Positions 53,144-62,051 are shown, counted from the stretch's first letter. The stretch: DNA of 64,000 nt from Roseateles_B sp041905785 (GCA_041905785.1 JAYRKJ010000021.1:1-64000), one strand, 5' to 3'. Program-made: numbers and translations. Notes: generated by a model not told the origin, from the sequence alone.

Positions 53144-54888
53144 ACCCGCGCACCAGCCCCACGCTGCTGACCCGCGACGCCCCGCCGCGCGCCGCCTGGA
53201 CCCTGGAGCAGGCCGGCTTCTCCCCGCTGCTGGCCCGCCTCTTCGCCGCCCGCGGCGTGCGCAGCCCCGATGAGCTGGACGCCGGGCTGGACAAGCTGCT
53301 CGCGCCCGAAGGCCTCAAGGGCATCGCCGACGCGGCCCGGCTGCTGGCCGACGCCATCCAGCGGGGCGAGCGCGTCTGCCTGGTCGCCGACTATGACTGC
53401 GACGGCGCCACGGCCTGCGCCGTGGCCCTGCGCGGCCTTGCCCTGCTGGGGGCAAGACCTGACACCCTGCACTACGTCGTGCCCGACCGCGCCATCCACG
53501 GCTACGGCCTGACGCCGGCCATCGTCGAACTGGCCCTGCCGCGGCAACCCCAGCTGCTGATGACGGTGGACAACGGCATCGCCAGCATCGCCGGGGTGGC
53601 CCATGCGAAGGCCCTGGGCCTGAAGGTGCTGGTCACCGACCACCACCTGCCCGCCCTGGTGGACGAGGTGGTGCAGCTGCCCGAGGCCGATGCCCTGGTC
53701 AATCCGAGCCAGCCGGGTTGCGGCTTCGAGAGCAAGAATCTGGCGGGCGTGGGCGTGGCCTTCTATGTGCTGCTGGCCCTGCGCGGCGAGCTGCGCCGGC
53801 GCGGCGCCTACGAGGGCCGTGAGCAGCCGCGCCTGGACGGGCTGCTGGACCTCGTGGCCCTGGGCACCGTGGCCGACGTGGTCAAGCTCGACGCCAACAA
53901 CCGCCGCCTGGTCGCACAAGGCCTGCGCCGCATGCGCGCGGGCCGCATGCAGCCCGGCGTGGCCGCCCTCTTCACGGCGGCGGGCCGGGACGCTGCGCGC
54001 GCCAATGCCTTCGACCTGGGCTTTGCGCTGGGGCCGCGCATCAACGCCGCCGGGCGCCTGTCCGACATGACGGTGGGCATCGAGTGCCTGCTGTGCGAAG
54101 ACCCGGCGCGGGCCCTGGAACTGGCCCGGCTGCTGGACACCATCAACCGCGAGCGCCGCGAGATCGAGGCCGGCATGCGCGAGCAGGCCGAAGCCCAGCT
54201 CGCGCGCCTGCAGGCGCAGCTGGCGCAGCAGACCCCGCCCGCCCTGGTGATCTTCGACGAAGACTTCCACGAAGGCGTGGTGGGCATCGTGGCCTCGCGC
54301 ATCAAGGACGCGGCGCACCGCCCCACCTTCGTGCTGGCGCGCGGTGCCGACGGGCAGCTCAAGGGCTCCGGCCGCTCCATCGCCGGCTTCCATCTGCGCG
54401 ACGCGCTGGACCTGGTCTCCAAGCGCCATCCGGACCTGCTGAAGAAGTTCGGCGGCCACGCGATGGCGGCCGGCTGCACGCTGGCCGAGGGGGGGGTCGA
54501 CACCTTCCGCGAGGCCCTGACCCGGGTCGCGGCCGAGTGGCTGGACGAAGCGGCCCTGCAGCGCACGCTGCGCACCGATGGCCCGCTGCCGGCCGAAGCC
54601 TTCAACGCGCAAACGGTGCAGGAGCTGGAATCCCAGGTCTGGGGCCAGGCCTTCGAGGCCCCGCTGTTCTGCGACGAGGTGCAGATCGTGGCCCAGCGCA
54701 TCGTCGGCGAGCGCCACCTCAAGCTGCGCGTGCGCCAGGGCGGCCTGCTGCGCGACGCCATCTGGTTCGGCCGCACCGACCCAGTGCCCGAGCGGGCCCG
54801 CATGGCGTACCGGCTGAGTCTGGATGAATACCAGGGGCAGCAGCGCGTGCAGATGGTGGTGGAGGCGGTGGTGGACACCCTCGTCTGA
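53140..54888 (+). CDS. recJ: Single-stranded-DNA-specific exonuclease RecJ
   Basis: This is a 5'-3' ssDNA exonuclease in recombination and mismatch repair. The 582-residue protein has the DHH-superfamily motifs: VADYDCDGATA near residue 82, VDNGI, VTDHHLP near 165, ALGTVADVV, and the DHHA1 region with SGRSIAGFHLRDAL and FGGHAMAAG. The C-terminal OB fold is present. The start is the GTG at 53140, overlapping the upstream stop. It carries a variant copy of the recurring word (53452-53470). Confidence 0.95.
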   Translation: MNPRTSPTLLTRDAPPRAAWTLEQAGFSPLLARLFAARGVRSPDELDAGLDKLLAPEGLKGIADAARLLADAIQRGERVCLVADYDCDGATACAVALRGLALLGARPDTLHYVVPDRAIHGYGLTPAIVELALPRQPQLLMTVDNGIASIAGVAHAKALGLKVLVTDHHLPALVDEVVQLPEADALVNPSQPGCGFESKNLAGVGVAFYVLLALRGELRRRGAYEGREQPRLDGLLDLVALGTVADVVKLDANNRRLVAQGLRRMRAGRMQPGVAALFTAAGRDAARANAFDLGFALGPRINAAGRLSDMTVGIECLLCEDPARALELARLLDTINRERREIEAGMREQAEAQLARLQAQLAQQTPPALVIFDEDFHEGVVGIVASRIKDAAHRPTFVLARGADGQLKGSGRSIAGFHLRDALDLVSKRHPDLLKKFGGHAMAAGCTLAEGGVDTFREALTRVAAEWLDEAALQRTLRTDGPLPAEAFNAQTVQELESQVWGQAFEAPLFCDEVQIVAQRIVGERHLKLRVRQGGLLRDAIWFGRTDPVPERARMAYRLSLDEYQGQQRVQMVVEAVVDTLV

Positions 54889-54914
54889 GTCCCTGAGCCC
54901 TCCCCGCTGCTCCC

Positions 54915-54954
54915 GGCCGTTTGCGTGACCAGCGCCACGCCGGCCTTCTTTTTC
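54915..54954 (+). terminator. Rho-independent terminator of recJ
   Basis: GGCCG-TTT-GCGTG, loop, CACGC-CGGCC is followed by TTCTTTTTC: a two-step stem with a bulged TTT. It starts 27 bp past the recJ stop. Confidence 0.85.
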
Positions 54955-55062
54955 GCTTGCTGGCCGGCCGCCGGCAAGCGCATGCTTGACGACCGCGCCC
55001 GCCCCGGCTGGATGACCGATCTGGCGGGATGCGCCACAGGCTCAAGAAAAAGAGGAGATGCC

Positions 55063-56628
55063 ATGCTGCGACAACTGTCCATCAAGGCCCGTCTGGGGCT
55101 GGCTTTCGGCCTGATGGTGCTGACGATGCTGGTGCTGGGCGTCGGGGGCTGGATGGCCACCCGCGCCATGTTCGGCGCCTTCGAGACCTTCAACACCTCG
55201 GTCGTCGCCTCGCTGCGCAGCGTGGACGACCTGCGGGCCGGCATGCTCACGGCACGCCGCTACGAAAAGGACATGATCTTCGCCGCCATCGGCGTGGCGG
55301 ACTTCAAGCGTGCGCAGGAACGCTGGGAGCTGGCCATGAAGTCCGCAGACGCGGGCCTCAAGGACCTGGAGCAGCGGGTCAAGGATCCCAAGGTTCGCGA
55401 GGGCCTGGCCACCATCCGCAACAACTTCGACAACTATCGCAGCGGCATGCAGCCGGTGATGGCCCTGCTGTCCAAGGGCGAGCTGGCTGCCGACCCCAAG
55501 GCCGCATGGGATGCCCCGCGCGAGGCCAAGAAGTCCGTCGACCAGGCCGAGCAGGCGCTGGAGCAGGCGCTCAGCACGGTGGATCGCTTCATCGAGCTGG
55601 CCCGAGCAAAGATCGCCGGCGTCTACGACACCATCACCACGGTCATCATCGCGGCCTTGCTGGCGGGCATGGCGCTGGCGGCCTTGATCGGCTGGCGCAT
55701 CGCGCATTCGCTGCTCGTCCCCATCCAGGAAGGCATGGCCTTTGCCGCGGCGGTCGAGAACGGCCATCTCGACGAACAGCTGCGCATCGAAGGCAAGGAC
55801 GAGCTCAGCGCGCTCTCCACCAGTCTGGTCCGCATGCAGGAAGGCTTGCGCAACATCGTGCTCAAGGTGCGCGAAGGTTCGGAATCCATCCAGGTGGCCG
55901 CCTCCGAGGTCGCCTCGGGCAACCACGACCTCTCCTCCCGCACCGAGCAGGCCGCCGCCAGCCTGGAGCAGACGGCCTCCTCCATGGAGCAGCTGACTGA
56001 AAACGTGCGCCATAACGCCGATTCGGCGCGCCAGGCCAACCAGCTCGCCAGCAGCGCGTCCAGCGTGGCGCAGCGCGGCGGCAACGTGGTCCAGCAGGTC
56101 GTGCAGACCATGGGCGAGATCAGCACGAGCTCGCGCAAGATCGGCGACATCATCGGCGTGATCGACGGCATCGCCTTCCAGACCAACATCCTGGCCCTGA
56201 ATGCCGCCGTGGAGGCGGCCCGTGCCGGCGAGCAGGGCCGGGGCTTCGCCGTGGTGGCGGGCGAGGTGCGCTCGCTGGCCCAGCGCAGCGCCGAGGCTGC
56301 CCGCGAGATCAAGAGCCTGATCACCGGCTCCATGGACCGCATCGAGGCCGGCGCCAGCCTGGTGCAGGAGGCCGGCAGCACCATGCAGGAGATCGTCAGC
56401 TCGGTGCAGCGCGTGACCGACATCATGGGCGAGATCACCGCCTCCAGCACGGAGCAGAGCAACAGCATCGGCGAGGTGGGCCAGGCCATCGCCAACCTGG
56501 ACCAGATGACGCAGCAGAACGCGGCCCTGGTCGAGCAAGGCGCCGCCGCGGCCAGCAGCCTGCGCGACCAGGCGGTGGGGCTGACCGCCGCGATCAGCAG
56601 CTTCCGCGTCAGCGCGAGCCGGCCATGA
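55063..56628 (+). CDS. Methyl-accepting chemotaxis protein 1
   Basis: This chemoreceptor has 521 residues. It has a first helix (about 12-35), a four-helix-bundle periplasmic domain (about 36-188), a second helix (190-212), HAMP, and the signalling coiled coil. The highly conserved hairpin tip is GVIDGIAFQTNILALNAAVE near residue 368. There is no C-terminal NWxxF tether for CheR/CheB. AGAGGAG precedes ATG 55063. No che or fli genes are in the window. The periplasmic domain gives no clue to the ligand. Confidence 0.93.
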   Translation: MLRQLSIKARLGLAFGLMVLTMLVLGVGGWMATRAMFGAFETFNTSVVASLRSVDDLRAGMLTARRYEKDMIFAAIGVADFKRAQERWELAMKSADAGLKDLEQRVKDPKVREGLATIRNNFDNYRSGMQPVMALLSKGELAADPKAAWDAPREAKKSVDQAEQALEQALSTVDRFIELARAKIAGVYDTITTVIIAALLAGMALAALIGWRIAHSLLVPIQEGMAFAAAVENGHLDEQLRIEGKDELSALSTSLVRMQEGLRNIVLKVREGSESIQVAASEVASGNHDLSSRTEQAAASLEQTASSMEQLTENVRHNADSARQANQLASSASSVAQRGGNVVQQVVQTMGEISTSSRKIGDIIGVIDGIAFQTNILALNAAVEAARAGEQGRGFAVVAGEVRSLAQRSAEAAREIKSLITGSMDRIEAGASLVQEAGSTMQEIVSSVQRVTDIMGEITASSTEQSNSIGEVGQAIANLDQMTQQNAALVEQGAAAASSLRDQAVGLTAAISSFRVSASRP

Positions 56629-56704
56629 GCAGGCGGCAGTGACGCGCCCAGGGGCTTTGCCGCCAGGCACGGGGCGCCCGGAGGCCGCCGCCTAGAATGG
56701 CTGC

Positions 56705-57580
56705 GTGAATACCATCAACGCCCTCAGCAACGCCGACCTCCACTGCCACTCCAAGGTCTCCGACGGCACCCTGGAGCCCGAGGCGCTGGCCGCGCGTGCC
56801 CACGCCAACGGCGTCGAATTGTGGGCCTTGACCGACCACGACGAGGTCGGCGGCCAGGCCCGCGCCATGGCCGCTGCCGGGCAGTTGGGCCTGCACTACC
56901 TGACGGGCTGCGAGATCTCCGTGACCTTTGCGGGCCGTGTGGTGCATATCGTCGGCCTGGGCTTCGACCACGACAACGAGGCCCTGGTGCAAGGCCTGCG
57001 CCAGACCCGCGGCGGTCGAGGCGAACGCGCCCGCGAGATGGCCCAGAGCCTGGCGCAGGTGGGCATCCAGGGCGCCTATGAAGGCGCGCTGAAGTACGTG
57101 GGCAACCCGGAACTGATCTCGCGCACCCACTTCGCCCGCTTCCTCGTCGATGCCGGCCATTGCCAGGACGTGCCCGAGGTCTTCCGCCGTTTCCTCACCG
57201 AAGGCAAGCCGGGCTTCGTGCCGCACAAGTGGGCGCGGCTGAGCGACGCCGTGCGCTGGATCACCGAGGCCAAGGGCGAGGCCGTGATCGCCCACCCGGG
57301 CCGCTACGACTTCACGCCCACCGAGGAATACGCGCTGATCACCGAGTTCATGGCCCACGGCGGCCGCGGCATCGAGGTGGTGACGGGCAGCCACACGGCC
57401 GCCGAGGCGGCCAAGTACACCGAGACCGCGCTGGAGTTCGGCCTGCTGGCCTCGCGCGGTTCGGACTTCCACAGCCCAGACGAGAGCCACACCGACCTCG
57501 GCAAGCTCGCCGCCCTCTCGGGCCGCCTGACCCCAGTCTGGTCAGCGCTGCAGGCGCGCATCGTCCCCCCCGTGCACTGA
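56705..57580 (+). CDS. rnm: PHP-domain RNase AM / 3',5'-nucleoside bisphosphate phosphatase
   Basis: This member of the YciV/TrpH group removes nucleotides from RNA 5' ends and hydrolyses 3',5'-bisphosphonucleosides. The 291-residue protein has the metal ligands ADLHCHSKVSDG near residue 11, LTDHDEV near 42, GCEISV near 66, IAHPGRYD near 197 and SRGSDFHSPDE near 255. The start is GTG 56705. In E. coli the homologue is next to yciO; here a BlaI-M56 pair lies between them. Confidence 0.9.
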   Translation: MNTINALSNADLHCHSKVSDGTLEPEALAARAHANGVELWALTDHDEVGGQARAMAAAGQLGLHYLTGCEISVTFAGRVVHIVGLGFDHDNEALVQGLRQTRGGRGERAREMAQSLAQVGIQGAYEGALKYVGNPELISRTHFARFLVDAGHCQDVPEVFRRFLTEGKPGFVPHKWARLSDAVRWITEAKGEAVIAHPGRYDFTPTEEYALITEFMAHGGRGIEVVTGSHTAAEAAKYTETALEFGLLASRGSDFHSPDESHTDLGKLAALSGRLTPVWSALQARIVPPVH

Positions 57581-57616
57581 GCCCCGCCTTTCCGGGTTTT
57601 CCTGGGATGGTAAAGC

Positions 57617-57657
57617 GACAACAGGCGTTAACAATCAATTCGTCAACAACTGTTGTC
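57617..57657 (+). promoter_or_regulatory. Operator A of the first BlaI-M56 module
   Basis: The 41-bp site contains CAAC-N4-GTTA (57619-57630) and CAAC-N4-GTTG (57644-57655), 25 bp apart. An outer inverted repeat, CGACAACA / TGTTGTCG, spans 57616-57658. A -10-like AACAAT lies in the centre (57630-57635). It ends five bases before the blaI-type start codon. The geometry matches BlaI/MecI dimer sites (TACA-NN-TGTA). Confidence 0.7.
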
Positions 57658-57662
57658 GAACT

Positions 57663-58034
57663 ATGAGCAGCATTTCCGACGCCGAATCGCAGATCATGCA
57701 GGCCCTCTGGGGCCGCCACCCGCTCAGTGCCGAAGACATCCTCGCCGCCCTGCCCGCCGACGATGGCTGGCAGCTGGGCACCGTCAAAACCCTGCTGAAC
57801 CGCCTGCTCAACAAGGGCGCGGTGAAGGCCGAGCGCGACGGCCGTCGCTACCTCTACGAACCGCTGATCGAGCGCGCCCAGTGGGAGGGCAAGGAGTCGC
57901 TGAGCCTGCTGGACCGTGTCTTCGGCGGGCGGCTCTCGCCGCTGGTGGCGCACTTCTCAGCCCAGCGCAAGCTCAGCTCGGAAGACGCCGAGGCGCTGCG
58001 CCAGTTGCTCAAGGAGCATGACGATGAACGCTGA
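57663..58034 (+). CDS. BlaI/MecI/CopY-family repressor A
   Basis: This winged-helix repressor has 123 residues. The N-terminal DNA-binding domain (about 5-72) shows ISDAESQIMQALWGRHPLSAEDILAAL, the recognition helix LGTVKTLLNRLLNKG, and the wing KAERDGRRYLYEP. The C-terminal helices form the dimer and carry the cleavage region in BlaI relatives. It should bind operator A and repress its own operon. Its end overlaps the M56 peptidase start by 11 bp. It is a close paralog of the repressor at 62235. Confidence 0.93.
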   Translation: MSSISDAESQIMQALWGRHPLSAEDILAALPADDGWQLGTVKTLLNRLLNKGAVKAERDGRRYLYEPLIERAQWEGKESLSLLDRVFGGRLSPLVAHFSAQRKLSSEDAEALRQLLKEHDDER

Positions 58035-59175
58035 ACAGGCGCTGGGGCTCCTCTGGCAGGCGCACCTGGGGCTGAGCGCGGGGCTCGTCGCCGTGGCGCT
58101 GCTGCGGCGCCCCCTTCGCCGCCTTGCCGGCGCGCAGGAAGCGTATGCCCTTTGGCTGCTGCCCCTGCTATGCACGGCCTGCGCTGCCCTGCCCGGGATG
58201 GGTCTGCCGCGGCTGGTGCTGGACCCTGTGATCTGGCAGGCCGCGCTGGCCCCGCTTCAGCGCGCCGCCCGGCCCCAGCCGGGCTGGCCAATGCTGTGGC
58301 CACTGCTGTGGCTGGCGGGCGCGGCACTGATGCTGAGCTGGCAGTGGATGAGGCACCGGAGCTTCGTGCGCGACCTGCCCCGGGATCCGCACGATCGCCT
58401 GCGCACGCCGCGCGGCAGCTCGCCGGGCTTGCTGGGCGTCTGGCGGCCGCGCCTGTTGCTGCCCATGGACTTCGAAGAGCGCTTCAACGCCCGGGAGCGG
58501 CAGTGGATCCTGGCCCATGAGGCCCTGCATGCGCGCCGCCACGACAACGCCGCACGCCTGCTGGCTGCCCTGTTGCAGGCCCTGGCCTGGTTCAACCCCT
58601 TGCTGTGGTGGGCCCTGCCTGCCCTGCGGCATGACCAGGAGCTGGCCTGCGACGCAGCCTTGCTGCGCGAACAGCCCGGCCAGTGGCGGGGCTACGCGCA
58701 GGCCCTGCTGAAGGCGGACCCTCAGTTTGCAGTACCGATCGCTGCCTCGGCCTGGCAGCCCACCCATCCCTTGAAGGAGAGGATCGATATGCTGAAGTTC
58801 TGTTCGCACCTGCCCAACTGGCGTCGCCAACTGGGGCGCCTGAGCCTGTGTGCCGTCGCCTTGCTGGCAGGTGGCGCCGTCCAGGCCTTGAAAGCGGACG
58901 CCCCTTCGGTGCCCGCACCGCAGAACAAGCCGCTGACCGCCGGCGCCATGTGCCACGTCATGCCCAGGCCCAATGTCCCCGTTGCGGACCTCACGGGCCG
59001 ATTTGAGCTGAGGGCCATTTTCGAGGTCAGCCCCAAAGGCGAACCCTTCAACATCCGGGTCGCCGGCGACCCTGTTTTCCAGGCGGCCGTGAGTGAGTCC
59101 ATCAGCCGCTACCGCTGCAAGCCCACCCAGCGTGGCATGGAAGTGGCACAGGACTTCATCTTCCGCCTTGACTGA
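58024..59175 (+). CDS. BlaR1-like M56 metallopeptidase with TonB-C-like tail
   Basis: This is a membrane metallopeptidase predicted to inactivate repressor A on signal. It has 383 residues. Hydrophobic segments are at about 5-27, 40-58, 88-107 and 272-290. The zinc motif HEALH is at 165-169 in a cytoplasmic loop, followed by WFNPLLWWAL and HDQELACDAALL (second catalytic region). After the last helix, instead of the penicillin-binding sensor domain of BlaR1/MecR1, there are about 95 residues. Their final segment (about 322-383, with GRFELRAIFEVSPKGEPF and a terminal FIFRLD strand) resembles a TonB C-terminal domain. The signal is therefore unlikely to be a beta-lactam. Confidence 0.85.
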   Translation: MNAEQALGLLWQAHLGLSAGLVAVALLRRPLRRLAGAQEAYALWLLPLLCTACAALPGMGLPRLVLDPVIWQAALAPLQRAARPQPGWPMLWPLLWLAGAALMLSWQWMRHRSFVRDLPRDPHDRLRTPRGSSPGLLGVWRPRLLLPMDFEERFNARERQWILAHEALHARRHDNAARLLAALLQALAWFNPLLWWALPALRHDQELACDAALLREQPGQWRGYAQALLKADPQFAVPIAASAWQPTHPLKERIDMLKFCSHLPNWRRQLGRLSLCAVALLAGGAVQALKADAPSVPAPQNKPLTAGAMCHVMPRPNVPVADLTGRFELRAIFEVSPKGEPFNIRVAGDPVFQAAVSESISRYRCKPTQRGMEVAQDFIFRLD

Positions 59176-59233
59176 CGCCACGCGCAGCGTCCACACCACA
59201 CCCTGCGGGCCATGGGCGGCACACAATGCGCCC

Positions 59234-59866
59234 ATGGCCCAACTCTTTGAAGTCCACCCCGACAACCCGCAGCCGCGCTTCCTGCGCCAGGCGGTCCAGA
59301 TCCTGCATGCCGGCGGGGTGGTCGCCATCCCCACCGACTCCAGCTATGCGCTGGTCTGCCACCTGGACGACAAGGCCGCGGCGGATGCGCTGCGCCGCGT
59401 GCGTGGCGTCGACGAGAAGCACCACCTGACGCTGCTGTGCCGCGACCTCAGCGAGCTGGCCACCTACGCGCGGGTCGACAACAAGCAATACCGGCTGCTG
59501 AAGAACGCCACGCCCGGCCCCTTCACCTTCATCCTGGAGGCGACCAAGGAGGTGCCGCGGCGGGTGTCGCATCCCTCGCGGCGCACCATCGGCCTGCGGG
59601 TGCCGGACCACCGCGTCACGCTGGACCTGCTGGAGCTGCTGGGCCAGCCCCTGCTGGCCACCACGCTGATTCCCCCCGGGGAGAGCCAGCCGCTCAACGA
59701 CGCCCAGGAGATCAGCGAGCGCTATGACCGCCAGTTGCAGGCCATCATTGACGCGGGCGCCTGCCCCATGCAGCCCACCACCGTGATCGATCTCAGCGCT
59801 GACACGCCGCTGCTGATCCGGCAGGGGCGGGGTAACCCGCAGAGCCTCGGACTTCAGCTGGAATGA
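59234..59866 (+). CDS. yciO: YciO-type Sua5/YrdC-family protein
   Basis: This is a threonylcarbamoyl-AMP synthase-fold protein. The 210 residues begin MAQLFEVHPDNPQPRFL and contain GGVVAIPTDSSYALVC, HHLTLLCRDLSELATYA, NATPGPFTFIL, KEVPRR, TIGLRVPDH and QPTTVIDL. This is the YciO pattern and overall length (E. coli YciO 206). YciO is related to TsaC but does not usually replace it. The start is ATG 59234. It follows the M56 gene by 58 bp. Confidence 0.92.
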   Translation: MAQLFEVHPDNPQPRFLRQAVQILHAGGVVAIPTDSSYALVCHLDDKAAADALRRVRGVDEKHHLTLLCRDLSELATYARVDNKQYRLLKNATPGPFTFILEATKEVPRRVSHPSRRTIGLRVPDHRVTLDLLELLGQPLLATTLIPPGESQPLNDAQEISERYDRQLQAIIDAGACPMQPTTVIDLSADTPLLIRQGRGNPQSLGLQLE

Positions 59867-60077
59867 CGCGCTGCCACGGCGCAGATTTGCCCCAGGATCG
59901 CGAAATGCGCATCAATTTGCGCGCATTTGCGCCATACCAATGCGCGGATGCTGCCGACACAATCCGACACAGGCACGGCAGGGTGCGGCCAGGGGTCCGC
60001 CGGCATCGCGTGCCCGCCTCGGAGGGCGCCCGCCCGTCCCGGGGCTTCAATCGCGAGGACAAGAGCGAGGATAAAAA

Positions 60078-61628
60078 ATGAGTTTTCTCACAAGCCTGCG
60101 CATCAGCCAGCGCCTCTCCTTGAGCTACGGCCTGCTGATCGTGCTGCTGGTGGTCATCGGCGCCTATGGCGCAAACAGCGCCAACCGTCTCTCCAAGGAC
60201 CTGGACCGTACGGCCAACCAAAGCCTGGTCAAGATCGCAGCGGCCAATGCGCTGGAGGGCAACGTCAACGTCATCGCCCGCGCATCGCGCGACCTGCTGC
60301 TGCTGGATGAGGCCCGTCAGATCAAGAAGCAGAAGGCCGCCATCGACGGCGCGCTGCAGGAGATCGACAAGCAGCTGGGCGCACTGCAGCAGCAGATCGA
60401 CACGCCCAAGGAAACCGAGGTGCTCAACAGCGTCAAGGAACGGCAGGGCAGGTTCTTCGCCTCGGTCGCCAAGTTCCTCAAGATTCAGGCCGACGGCAGC
60501 CCCGACGAAGCCCGCGAAAGCCTGATCACCGACGTGCGACCGGCGCAGCAGGCCTACCAGGACGGTCTGAAGTCCCTGGTCGACCTGCAGTTCGAGGCTG
60601 CCCATGACCTGGCGAGCTCGGGCGGCGAACTGGCCCGCAATTCGGTGATCATCACCGTGGTGCTGGTGATCACCGCCGTGGTGCTGGGCGCCGGCGGCGG
60701 CCTGCTGATCACGCGCAGCATCATCGTGCCGGTGCACGAAGCGCGCAGCGCCGCCGAAGCCATCAGCCAGGGCGACCTGACCCACGACATCCGCACGATG
60801 GGCCGCGACGAGCTGGGCCAGATGCTGGACGCCATGCAGGAAATGCAGCACGCGCTGCGCGGGGTGGTCAGCAGTGTCAGCACCGCCGCCCACGAGGTGG
60901 CGCAGAACTCCGGCGACATCGCCGGCGGCAACAACAATCTTTCGGAGCGGACCGCCCGCTCCGCCTCCAGCCTGCAAACCACGGCCGCCTCGGTCGAGCA
61001 GATCGCCGCCAATCTCAGCGGTGCCAGCGAGCTGACCCGCAAGGCCGCCAACATCGCCGGCAAGGCACGGCAGTCGGCCTCGGCCGGCGGCAACGCCGTG
61101 GCGCAGGTGGTCGAGACCATGCAGGAGATCAGCGCCAGCTCCAAGAAGATCGGCGACATCATCGGCGTCATCGACGGCATTGCCTTCCAGACCAACATCC
61201 TGGCCCTGAACGCGGCGGTGGAAGCCGCCCGCGCCGGCGAGCACGGCAAGGGCTTCGCCGTGGTGGCCTCCGAGGTGCGCGCGCTGGCCTCCCGAGCCGC
61301 CGCTGCGGCCAAGGAAATCAAGGTGCTGATCCAGGAATCCAGCGTGCGCGTCGAGCAGGGCACGGGTCACGTCAACAACGCCGGCGCCACCATTCGCAGC
61401 GTGGTCGACGAAGTCAACAACATGGGCCAGCTGATCGAGGAGATCTCTCACTCGGCCCAGGAGCAGGCGGCGGGCGTGGGCGTGGTCAACCAGGCCATGA
61501 ACGAGCTGGACCGCAGCACCCAGCAAAACGCCAGCCTGGTCAGCGAACTGACCCGCTCCACCGCGGCCCTGACCGACAGCTCCTCGCGCCTGCTGCAGGC
61601 CGTGGACTTCTTCCGTACCGGCAAATGA
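60078..61628 (+). CDS. Methyl-accepting chemotaxis protein 2
   Basis: The 516-residue chemoreceptor has helix one (about 14-34), a four-helix-bundle sensor domain (about 35-185), helix two (190-214), HAMP, and the signalling domain with tip GVIDGIAFQTNILALNAAVE near 368. It shares the layout and strongly conserved tip of receptor 1, but the periplasmic domains differ. No CheR tether is seen. The 211-bp upstream gap holds repeated ATTTGCGC-type words. The stop codon overlaps a possible ATG of the next gene (ATGA at 61625). Confidence 0.93.
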   Translation: MSFLTSLRISQRLSLSYGLLIVLLVVIGAYGANSANRLSKDLDRTANQSLVKIAAANALEGNVNVIARASRDLLLLDEARQIKKQKAAIDGALQEIDKQLGALQQQIDTPKETEVLNSVKERQGRFFASVAKFLKIQADGSPDEARESLITDVRPAQQAYQDGLKSLVDLQFEAAHDLASSGGELARNSVIITVVLVITAVVLGAGGGLLITRSIIVPVHEARSAAEAISQGDLTHDIRTMGRDELGQMLDAMQEMQHALRGVVSSVSTAAHEVAQNSGDIAGGNNNLSERTARSASSLQTTAASVEQIAANLSGASELTRKAANIAGKARQSASAGGNAVAQVVETMQEISASSKKIGDIIGVIDGIAFQTNILALNAAVEAARAGEHGKGFAVVASEVRALASRAAAAAKEIKVLIQESSVRVEQGTGHVNNAGATIRSVVDEVNNMGQLIEEISHSAQEQAAGVGVVNQAMNELDRSTQQNASLVSELTRSTAALTDSSSRLLQAVDFFRTGK

Positions 61629-61651
61629 CCGAGCAACTCCCTGGGGATACC

Positions 61652-62014
61652 ATGCAGATGAAGCGCACGACAACAAGCTCCCTGACCGACAAGAAAAGCG
61701 TCTCACGCTGGCTGCTGGCCTTTCTGGGCGCCGCACTGCTGAGCTTCGCCGCTCACGCCAGCCCCAAGGTCATCAAGAAAGTGCCGCCCGAGTTCCCGCG
61801 CGAGGCGACGCAAAAAGGCGTGAACTCGGGCACGGTCAAGGCCAAGCTCCTGATTGATGCCGACGGCAAGGTGACGGGAGTCGAAATCCTGGAGGCCGAG
61901 CCCAAGCGCATCTTCGACCGTGCCGTGACCAGCGCGCTGATGGAATGGCGTTTTGAAGGCACGGGCGAAAAGCAGACCCACGAAGTCAAGCTCGTCTTCA
62001 AGAATGAGGACTGA
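61652..62014 (+). CDS. Free-standing TonB-C-domain protein with export signal
   Basis: The protein of about 120 residues has an N-terminal hydrophobic segment (about 19-37, ending FAAHASP, a likely signal-peptidase site). It is followed directly by a TonB C-terminal fold: PPEFPREATQKGVNSG, VKAKLLIDADGKVTGVEILE, FDRAVTSALMEWRF. It has no proline-rich spanning region and no ExbB-interacting anchor, so it cannot energise a receptor like true TonB. I chose ATG 61652, with GGGGA four bases upstream; ATG 61625 overlaps the receptor stop and is the alternative. It lies between chemoreceptor 2 and the second BlaI-M56 module. Confidence 0.75.
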   Translation: MQMKRTTTSSLTDKKSVSRWLLAFLGAALLSFAAHASPKVIKKVPPEFPREATQKGVNSGTVKAKLLIDADGKVTGVEILEAEPKRIFDRAVTSALMEWRFEGTGEKQTHEVKLVFKNED

Positions 62015-62021
62015 GTCCGGA

Positions 62022-62051
62022 CAGAAGACCGTCCCTGCGGACGGTCTTCTG
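62022..62051 (+). terminator. Perfect 13-bp stem-loop after the TonB-C gene
   Basis: CAGAAGACCGTCC, loop CTGC, GGACGGTCTTCTG. The stem is perfect but the T-run is poor. It begins eight bases after the stop. Confidence 0.6.

Noticed and set aside
57663..59175. Beta-lactamase regulatory system blaI-blaR1 in the classical sense
   Set aside because: No beta-lactamase gene is in the window and the M56 protein lacks the penicillin-binding sensor domain; only the repressor-peptidase core is shared.
59934..59960. Possible sigma-28 (FliA) promoter for chemoreceptor 2
   Set aside because: GCCGACAC resembles the -10 GCCGATAA, but the -35 (ATACCAAT) matches TAAAGTTT at only two of eight positions.
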